Origin: Hyaloscypha bicolor E
Lineage: Eukaryota > Ascomycota > Leotiomycetes > Helotiales > Hyaloscyphaceae
NCBI RefSeq assembly: GCF_002865645.1
Contig: NW_020194553.1
Location: 1 to 64,000 of the forward strand
Direction: 5' to 3'
DNA length: 64,000 nt
A program made the position numbers and the translations under genes. Of the stretch, positions 56,975 to 64,000 are shown piece after piece (the stretch's first letter is position 1; each line of letters opens with the position of its first letter). The notes below the pieces were generated by a model, which saw nothing but the letters and a program-made list of their open reading frames with translations, made no database searches and had not been told where the DNA came from.

Positions 56975-57885
56975 GCGATGGCTGCGACGCTGAGGCGCGT
57001 CGTGGTGGAATTGTGTTGAGGTCAAGGACATATCAAGACGCGAGATGGAAGTTAAGACTTTGCTTTCCCGTTATCGGACCGTTATCGCCCTTGAATGCGG
57101 AGTTCCATGTACTCGGACTTGTATCGGATGAAGGTCTGTATTCACTATCGTGCCTCGTTGTTTGTCATGTCTTATCCTCCTGAACTGTCAATACTTAGTG
57201 GGCTTCCTACACGCCTCTCGTTCTGGCTACAGAAATTAATGGATATTCTAAACCTTTCCTGGCTTTTTGAAAGAGGTTATCCCTTCCAGGAAATACCCTT
57301 GGGGTTGAAATGGGTTCAGAGGAGGAGATGAGCGAATATAGAAGCGAGAAGGGAGTAGGTCACAACTTGAACATCACCCGTGCACATCGGAAGAGTTATA
57401 TTTACAGCGCAACAGGTATATTCAATCTATAACCAAAACTCAGGGAGATGAATTATTTATCTCAGATGATTCTTGAACTAAATTTCAAGTTTTCCGGGAC
57501 TATAGCAATGAGAAGGCCCCTCAAGGCTAGCTGCGCGAGGTTCATTGTTTTGAAAGTTGTGGAACTTTCTTTCGAGTCGAGGTGGTTGGGTAGAAAATTC
57601 GAGGAGGGCTTGTGTAGAAGAAAAGACTTTACGGGGAGCTCTGACAGCGAAACAGAGACATGTATTCAAAAATTGGTAGGCGTAAATTTTCGCAAATAAG
57701 GTAATTCACTTAGACCAAACCTTGGACTTGAAAATCCTTGGTGGTTCAAATTTTATAGCAAGGAAACACGAGTTGTATAATAGACATGCTCTTCTTTGCA
57801 ACAAAGCGTCGACCTGACCCTGTCAACGTGGCCTTGCAGCCCTTTTAAGAGGATCGATGAGAATCACGTGACAATGATAAACCAT
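56975..57885. other. Intergenic, no gene recognised
   Basis: Short frames only. The first part is the upstream region of the 261-residue gene. Confidence 0.4.
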
Positions 57886-57891
57886 TCACTG

Positions 57892-58242
57892 TGTTGAAAT
57901 TAGGGGCCTGAGACCCCTAATAGGCTTAGTAAGCCCTGGAACCGAACGCCATGGGGCTGTGCACTAGCTTAATACCCTGTCCAGCTGGAATACCCTGTAT
58001 AGCTGGAATACCCTGTACGGCTGGAATACCCTGTATAGCTGGAATACCATGTACGGCTGGAATACCCTGTATAGCTGTAATCGGTTCAGCTGGCATAGGG
58101 ATTTAGTACATGTGACTTAGGGGGTTCAGGGCTATATATACGGGCTACTTACCACTGTAGAACAGCAGTCAATTCAGTACGTTTTACTTGGTTTACATTG
58201 CAAGCACGTGACCCTAGCTATATTGCTTTAGCTAGTTCAACA
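57892..58242 (+). mobile_element. Solo LTR, second copy
   Basis: This 351-bp LTR is nearly identical to 6043-6411, with TGTTGA and TCAACA ends and a perfect CACTG target duplication (57887-57891 and 58243-58247). It has six 18-bp units (57971-58078) instead of seven, which accounts for the 18-bp length difference. It sits about 480 bp upstream of the DUF6604 gene. Confidence 0.93.
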
Positions 58243-58724
58243 CACTGCACTCCGACCCCATGATACCGGCGTTTGCTCTTCTGCACTACAAAAAAAAAGA
58301 GTACATCTAATCTTTTAAGACTATTTAACGCATCTAGTAATTACTCTAGCTATATATCATCTCTGTGTTGTCACCGAATGATGCAGGGATAGGTAATCTT
58401 GAAAGCGAAGCGAATTGTCGGCAAGAGGAAGGGCTTTCAAAGGCAAACAAATATTTAAATTTAAGGCTATGACTCATTCGGTAGGAATAATTCGTAAAGT
58501 TGAGCCACTATTACGCTCTTCAATTGCTATTACCCAACTTCCTCAACCTTCCACCATCCACCCTCCACCGCTCCACCCCTCAACCACCCTTCCTCCATGG
58601 CAACAGGGTGCAATCAGATTTCGATAACCTATTGATTGGTTTCAGTCCAACTACACAATACGTTTACGCTTGGAAGAAGCATAATTATAAACTCACATTT
58701 CGCTAGGAGCTCACCTTTCCAACC

Positions 58725-61439
58725 ATGTTGCCAGAGTTTTTGCCTGACAGCTACAGTCGGTACAAGGAAGACACCAATGTGTTCGCAACCTGGTTGACAA
58801 ATACGGCCAAGGCGTGTGGCCATACATCCCGTGATACAACCCAAATCGCATCAAGCGATCCGATGAATGAAGCCCCAGCGAGTGTCCGTCTCAAGGGGAA
58901 TGCCAGAAAGGAGGCGAAAGCAAACGAGTCTTCTCGACCACTGCCAGTCGTTCTACCTTCAACTAAACACACACTTTCAACGGGAGATATTATCACCCAA
59001 GCCGGCATTATCGCAATTCACAAAAAGCCAGCAATCAAGGTGCCTCTGGTAATTCAGGGTGTCTTGCGTCGTGCCATCCGCGCTCGCAAGAGATGTACTC
59101 TTTGGTTTCAGAATATGACGTCGGAGAGCAATAAGGAGGAATATGAGGCGTCAAACTCATCCCACCAACACTTCATCCACGTGCTGGAGAGAGCACTGGA
59201 GATTCTGGAGCCTTGTTTTGAAAAGTGCAAGCCAGCCGCGAGCAAAGCAAAGCAACCAGGATCAGCGGACAATCATCAAGTACCAGAGCTTTCTTCTTCT
59301 ATCAGCAACCGATTCGAGAATTTGGAAGTCGAGGATACCGCGGACCAAAATCTTGACATCAACGGGTCCGAAGCTGCAGTCTCAACAATGCCGACAACCA
59401 AACTTCCACAGAACAAAAACAAAGTTGTCACTATCTACGAATTGGAACGAAGTATGGAGGTGGATTTGCAGTTCAGAGTTTACTGCTTCTTTGAAGATCT
59501 TCATCGCGTTCGGGAGTTCCTCATACAGACTTGGCAACGATTTGCTGATGGCAAAATTGATTTGGTCACAGCATCCCTCGTCACCAATGTAACGCTTGCA
59601 CTTGTCCGAGAATCTGAGGAGAGAATGAAGCATTCGTCACCAAAACTCGACCACGAAGATTCTTATAACTCAATTGCCTCTGTCATCCACCCAGTTCCTG
59701 ATATTGCCGATAGTAGAGAAGGCATTAGGGCGATGTTACAGAGTACAACCCTCGACAAATTAGTCTTCCGCTCTACCTTCGTATCAATGTTGAAGACCAT
59801 CGAATTATTAGACCGCGACAAAAAGAAAATCAGTCCTTCATCAATGATTCCCATCTCTCACCTGTATCTCATAACGGCGACCGTGCTGCCAAAAGGATAC
59901 GAAAATGTGGTGGCAGACGACCATTTCCTAACACTCTTCTTGCTCGACTCCATGGATCTAGTAATTATGGGCCTTATGGAGAAGCGAGACCAAGAAGCGC
60001 GTCGTGCTGGCCGGATTGCACCGCTTCCCAGTTACGTGCCACCAACCGCCTTTCTGGACGAGATAACTAAAGGTCTTACATCTGCCATGTTTACAGGAAA
60101 CATTACCGTCACAAGTGCCTTCCAGTCTCGGTTACTTGTTGACATGCAAAATATCCTTGGTGACCGTATCGAGCAAGCTTACAAGCAACTACGACATCAA
60201 GGCGCAGCTTCACTTGCGGCACTTGGCAACAAATGGAAGCCGGGATCCTGCATGGAACCACCGATGCCCGAAGGCAATCCTCAACAGTGGATCAGCGATT
60301 GGGGAAGTGTAGAGGCTTCGAAGAAAGCAATCCTAGTTTCCCTCGCCGTGCATAGTGTTGTCAAAGAGAACCTAATGGTCGGATACAAACAAGCCAAAAT
60401 GGCTCTCTACGAATCTGATGAACAAGATGAGATCTTCTCCGCAAATGGGCCCCTCTCTTTTCTCGGCGGAATGAGCACTGGTCTTGAAAGAATTCAATCC
60501 TCTTCAGATCCGGCCTTCCTGCATAACCACAACCCAGTCTATTGTGGCCTGGAAAAGCTCAATATCCTGACTGCCATGGAGAATGTTGGAGTTGATCTCT
60601 CTAACTACCTCTGTTCACTGGCGCCTATGGCACACCTTTACAATGCTCTTCGCCAGACTGGTCTTCTCACTGTGTCATGGCCCGCCTTGGATGAAGCCAT
60701 TGAACTTAACATGAGCTTGCTTTTCAATGGTACTCTTCCTACGACGGCTCACCAGATCAACTCCCGGTACTTACTATGCATGAAATGCCCTGTTACTGCT
60801 TTTGCGCGGAACCATCGGGGGCAAAAACCTGATTGGCAGGCAGTTATGAAGAAACTTGATTTTGCTCATGCGTCTGCAGAATCTTCAAAGCATCTTCGAG
60901 CTTACCTGGACGGAACAGACTCCCCTGAGAAGTTCCTTCACAGCATGGTGAAGGAAAGCAGACACACTCCTTCGAAGAGAGGTCGTGCTACTTCTCAGCT
61001 TGAGATGTTGACTCAGCTTCGAGATTTTCTTCCGCAATGCGTCGCCAGACTGGAGGTTGATCGAGTTACACTCTCCCGTCAATGTGCCAGACTCTTCCGG
61101 CTGATTCGTAGCGCCTTCAAGACAAGACTCGGAATCGAACATGTAAAAGAAGGAGTGGAGTTCGGAGAAGCTTTCGGGAAGTGGAACTATATTACGGTAA
61201 TGTTGGCTTTTGACGAAGCATTTCCGCCAAGACACTCGAGACCACCTACACAACACCAGGTGGATGGAGAGTCTCAACTAGCAATTGCAGCAGAGGTCAC
61301 AAGGAACTTTATTTCCGAGGTCAAATCTGAGCCTCCCATCCAGCCCTTTGATGTTGTGGCAGCCACAGACAGAGAGCGATCTCACTACGAGAACTTACAA
61401 ATGCCAAGAAGCACGCAACGATTCATGGAGAGATTGTAA
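58725..61439 (+). CDS. DUF6604 domain protein (904 aa)
   Basis: One uninterrupted frame encodes 904 residues from ATG 58725. The N-terminus LPDSYSRYKEDTNVFATWL with KACGH is the signature of the fungal DUF6604 family, whose N-terminal domain continues to about residue 260. The rest is helical and without transmembrane spans or catalytic motifs I know. Ser/Lys/Asn-rich linkers occur at about 155-205. Such proteins are common in multi-copy families in Pezizomycotina and their role is unknown. A near-intact solo LTR lies in the upstream region and could affect expression. Confidence 0.88.
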   Translation: MLPEFLPDSYSRYKEDTNVFATWLTNTAKACGHTSRDTTQIASSDPMNEAPASVRLKGNARKEAKANESSRPLPVVLPSTKHTLSTGDIITQAGIIAIHKKPAIKVPLVIQGVLRRAIRARKRCTLWFQNMTSESNKEEYEASNSSHQHFIHVLERALEILEPCFEKCKPAASKAKQPGSADNHQVPELSSSISNRFENLEVEDTADQNLDINGSEAAVSTMPTTKLPQNKNKVVTIYELERSMEVDLQFRVYCFFEDLHRVREFLIQTWQRFADGKIDLVTASLVTNVTLALVRESEERMKHSSPKLDHEDSYNSIASVIHPVPDIADSREGIRAMLQSTTLDKLVFRSTFVSMLKTIELLDRDKKKISPSSMIPISHLYLITATVLPKGYENVVADDHFLTLFLLDSMDLVIMGLMEKRDQEARRAGRIAPLPSYVPPTAFLDEITKGLTSAMFTGNITVTSAFQSRLLVDMQNILGDRIEQAYKQLRHQGAASLAALGNKWKPGSCMEPPMPEGNPQQWISDWGSVEASKKAILVSLAVHSVVKENLMVGYKQAKMALYESDEQDEIFSANGPLSFLGGMSTGLERIQSSSDPAFLHNHNPVYCGLEKLNILTAMENVGVDLSNYLCSLAPMAHLYNALRQTGLLTVSWPALDEAIELNMSLLFNGTLPTTAHQINSRYLLCMKCPVTAFARNHRGQKPDWQAVMKKLDFAHASAESSKHLRAYLDGTDSPEKFLHSMVKESRHTPSKRGRATSQLEMLTQLRDFLPQCVARLEVDRVTLSRQCARLFRLIRSAFKTRLGIEHVKEGVEFGEAFGKWNYITVMLAFDEAFPPRHSRPPTQHQVDGESQLAIAAEVTRNFISEVKSEPPIQPFDVVAATDRERSHYENLQMPRSTQRFMERL

Positions 61440-62050
61440 GCAATGAGTAGTATAAGCATTTGAGATTTGGGTGAAGATTATGGCAACCGTTCGGGGGATC
61501 ATTCGGGTGGGAGACCATTGATTTGGAAACAATGCTTCACTTCGAAGCTATGTATCTCGCCTTCTTCTGGAGACCGTCTTGTGCTTGTCATTTGAGTGGA
61601 GGGAAGAAGACTTTGGAACTTCTTTGCAGCTAATGTCTCATAGACTACAATGAAGCAAATAGACACTTTCGTCATGGCCCTTCTTGAATGCTGTAACGAA
61701 GAAATGTGCTTCATCGCTAACCAGTGATTATCGTGTGCCATTAAGTATTAGCGTAATGTTCCAAATGTTGTGATATCCTCGTGCAATGCCCGTGACTAAC
61801 TTGGCGACGTCCCACGACTTCATTATTTAATGAGTCTTGTGGCTACCTATATTGATCTTGGAAAGGTGGCACAATACACTTTTGACTGGGCAGCCAATTT
61901 TTCAAAGGTTGATGGTTCACTGAGTCTTACACCCGGAAAGCCTGTCAAACCAACGTGTTTAGCATTTCTACCTGCCCGACTAATCTACGAGAAAGCAACG
62001 TCACTTGCAAGTGATATCTCCGTTATCTCTCCCCAGCGTCGAACATCGAC
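61440..62050. other. Convergent intergenic region
   Basis: This lies between the tail-to-tail DUF6604 and Ser/Arg-rich genes. No further gene is seen. Confidence 0.45.
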
Positions 62051-62052
62051 AA

Positions 62053-63567
62053 TTAAGCATCGAACCAACCCGAAGCATCCCACAGCTGAGCGCCATAGTC
62101 TTTAACCAAATCCTGGTCGTCGGCCCATCCCACCGTCCCCGATTGTTGGCCGTAACGGAAATATTGGTAGCCCAGCCAGTATACATCGTCTTGAGCCTTT
62201 TGTTCGGCCGCATTTCCGTCCAACCATGGAAACGCCGCACGATATCGTCCTTTAAATACATCGACCGCTCTTGCAAAAGCCTCACCTGTGGCACCCAACA
62301 CACTCGTACGGTATTCAGGTACGAAACTTGGCACGTCCCCTTGCCAGTCCCGAACAGCGTCAAGCTGTTTTCCTTTCTTTTCCAAGGCTGCCATGACATG
62401 GGCACTTGCTCCCTTGCCGTGAAACTCGTCGTAGCAAGGACAATGATATCCAAACGAGATCGTGTCAGGCCTGGAAGGATCGAAATCGAGAGCCCCAACA
62501 GCCTTGAACCAAGCTGTTGGGTTCCTACCGTCCTTGGAATATCTCCTACGGTACCTGGCATAGAAGGTGTAACACACTCCCCCAACAGGGTCAGTCACCG
62601 TAATATCTCCATCCTCGGTAAGATAAATTTTCGGTTTCATGAAGTATGCTGGACTCTCCTCATGCTCAGGGCGCTTTGGGGCCTCGCCGGGTACTGCCGG
62701 GTAGATCGTGCAGGTGCAATGCTTAGGCCAGCCCAGCCAACGTCTTTGGGAATCCTCATCCATTTCAGGGGCTGGGAAGGGGAACCTGTGTCGAGATCCA
62801 TGAGAACGCTTCTCATTGTACTGCCTTCTCAGGGTGCAATTTCGTTTGCTGCAGTGGGCGTGCTTCTTCAGGGTAGAATATGAGTAAGATTTGCGGGAGC
62901 TACGAGCCGGCGACGGGCTTCTGGAAGATGAATAAACTGGTGAGGTCAGTCTCGTTGTTGTATGTGAATGGTAGGGCTGCGTTGATGCTGAACGCATTCC
63001 ATGAGAGAGAGTTCTATCGGAAGAATACCCTCCCGCCACGGTGGAACTACGCGGCGGAGATAGAGTTCTGGCTCTATTTCGGTGTTTGCGCGAAGACAAT
63101 ACACTGGTTGAGCGGCCTCTGGCTGTGCTACTGCGTCTGTTATGCATTGATCTTTTTGATTTCGAGGCACGTGGACCTTTGTGACGCGAAGATTGAGATA
63201 CCTTTGTCTTAGGTACGACCCGCTGTCCCTTATATTGTCCTTCTCGTCTACCATGTGCTGAAGAAGACGGAGTTCCTGTCAAACTTCGGTTTGGAGCACT
63301 CGACCATGGACTCGTTTCTCGTTTGGGGCAATGACGGCAGTTGACCACACCACAGAAGGTATCAGCTGAAGACGCAGGTGTCTTCTTAGGAGAAGGCTTA
63401 TCTCGACGGCGGTCCGCTTGCCGGTTGAGCTCTGGTGAACTCATGCGGAGAACTGTATGCGATCTTTTATGCCGAGGCTTTGGGGCTTTTGGCGTGGGAG
63501 ACCTTGACATGATATGGCTTGGTATGGACGACCCTGACACGAAAGTCTGGTCACTGTGGTAAGACAT
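62053..63567 (-). CDS. Ser/Arg-rich fungal hypothetical (504 aa)
   Basis: One uninterrupted frame encodes 504 residues, start ATG 63567. Residues 1-260 are rich in Ser, Arg, Lys and Pro with many SP and RS pairs (MSRSPTPKAPKPRHKRSHT, SSRSPSPARSSRKSYSYS) and are probably disordered and phosphorylated. From about residue 270 a folded-looking part begins (RRWLGWPKHCTCTIYPAV; IYLTEDGDITVTDPVGG; TISFGYHCPCYDEFHGKG). Cys pairs in CVVNCRHCP-like, CSKRNC and CPC contexts might bind metal. The RS content resembles splicing-related proteins, but no RRM is visible. Function is unknown. Confidence 0.75.
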   Translation of the reverse strand: MSYHSDQTFVSGSSIPSHIMSRSPTPKAPKPRHKRSHTVLRMSSPELNRQADRRRDKPSPKKTPASSADTFCGVVNCRHCPKRETSPWSSAPNRSLTGTPSSSAHGRREGQYKGQRVVPKTKVSQSSRHKGPRASKSKRSMHNRRSSTARGRSTSVLSSRKHRNRARTLSPPRSSTVAGGYSSDRTLSHGMRSASTQPYHSHTTTRLTSPVYSSSRSPSPARSSRKSYSYSTLKKHAHCSKRNCTLRRQYNEKRSHGSRHRFPFPAPEMDEDSQRRWLGWPKHCTCTIYPAVPGEAPKRPEHEESPAYFMKPKIYLTEDGDITVTDPVGGVCYTFYARYRRRYSKDGRNPTAWFKAVGALDFDPSRPDTISFGYHCPCYDEFHGKGASAHVMAALEKKGKQLDAVRDWQGDVPSFVPEYRTSVLGATGEAFARAVDVFKGRYRAAFPWLDGNAAEQKAQDDVYWLGYQYFRYGQQSGTVGWADDQDLVKDYGAQLWDASGWFDA

Positions 63568-63967
63568 GCTGAGCTTTGAAGAATGTTCTGGTTATGGAGT
63601 GAAGTTAACGTTGGTTGAAGTCCGAGGAATGGGAAGAAGTGATGGTTGGAAACAAAAGGAAACGGGATGAAGTGGTCTTTTTGTAGACAGAACTGCGATA
63701 CTCATCCGTGAATCGACACGAGCAGCGAGTTGATGGAAATGGATTATGTCAATGGAATTCAACTTCATGAATCACTGATTCATTGATTCTTACTTTGCGA
63801 CCACTGCTGGATGGTAAGCTGGGAGCTGAATGGCGACTCATCTCCAACGGAAGTGATTCAAACTAAGTCTCTCTCTTCCGATCGAAAGCTTGCCTGAATT
63901 ACAACGTCTTGAGGAACTTCTGAACGGGCGACGGCTTCTAAACACGAGTGACCGCAAGACGTAACAA

Positions 63968-64000
63968 TACTGAGGCCATTAGCGGGCTAGCGGACAAATC
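63968..64000 (+). mobile_element. Left end of a second TIR element, cut by window end
   Basis: A TA (63968-63969) is followed by 31 bases identical to the left terminus of the 19058-28235 element (CTGAGGCCATTAGCGGGC and on). It is truncated by the window, so size and completeness cannot be judged. Confidence 0.85.

Noticed and set aside
57001..57031. Upstream ATG before the 261-residue gene
   Set aside because: It is out of frame with the main coding sequence and crosses it as a shadow. The ATG at 56969 gives the coherent product.

Overview
The window looks like a chromosomal segment of a filamentous ascomycete (Pezizomycotina). The evidence is short GT-AG introns of 46-161 nt, often with CTAAC or CTAAT branch sites, a HET-domain gene, a DUF6604 gene, an allantoate-permease-type MFS carrier and an AT-rich mobile element whose repeats differ mostly by transitions, as repeat-induced point mutation (RIP) would leave them. 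A Leotiomycete-like source is a guess only. No rRNA, tRNA or CRISPR array was recognised.

Layout. 1-16 kb is gene-poor accessory DNA. It holds a frameshifted spliced gene (761-1265), an AT-rich island with 17-bp tandem repeats, two small secreted cysteine-rich peptide genes of one family (3772-3942 intact, 2202-2513 frameshifted), and a short gag-only LTR retroelement (4653-6553) carrying a nested solo LTR (6043-6411). After it come a four-exon coiled-coil gene (8517-9647), a degenerate gene near 11 kb and a three-exon single-pass membrane protein (13055-14017). 16-19 kb holds an MFS transporter and a two-exon secreted protein. 19058-28235 is a 9.2-kb element with 71-79 bp terminal inverted repeats and TA target duplications. 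Its interior is wrecked and AT-rich, and the end of a second copy enters the window at 63970.

28.9-39.1 kb holds a secreted intradiol dioxygenase, a possible small secreted protein, a zinc-less alcohol dehydrogenase/enoyl reductase, a doubtful broken gene, an O-fucosyltransferase-like membrane protein and a small ABM-fold protein. 41.7-63.6 kb is denser and more core-like. It holds a 671-residue putative nuclear protein behind a long pyrimidine-rich leader, a HET protein, a stand-alone adenylation enzyme, ribosome-biogenesis factor Utp18, a gene interrupted by one in-frame TGA, four fungal hypothetical genes on the minus strand (one of them tiny), a second solo LTR (57892-58242), a 904-residue DUF6604 protein and a Ser/Arg-rich protein.

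No single pathway unites the genes. The dioxygenase, reductase and MFS carrier would suit aromatic catabolism or detoxification, but they are dispersed and no regulator lies beside them. Many genes were reconstructed by splicing by eye, so exon borders are predictions.
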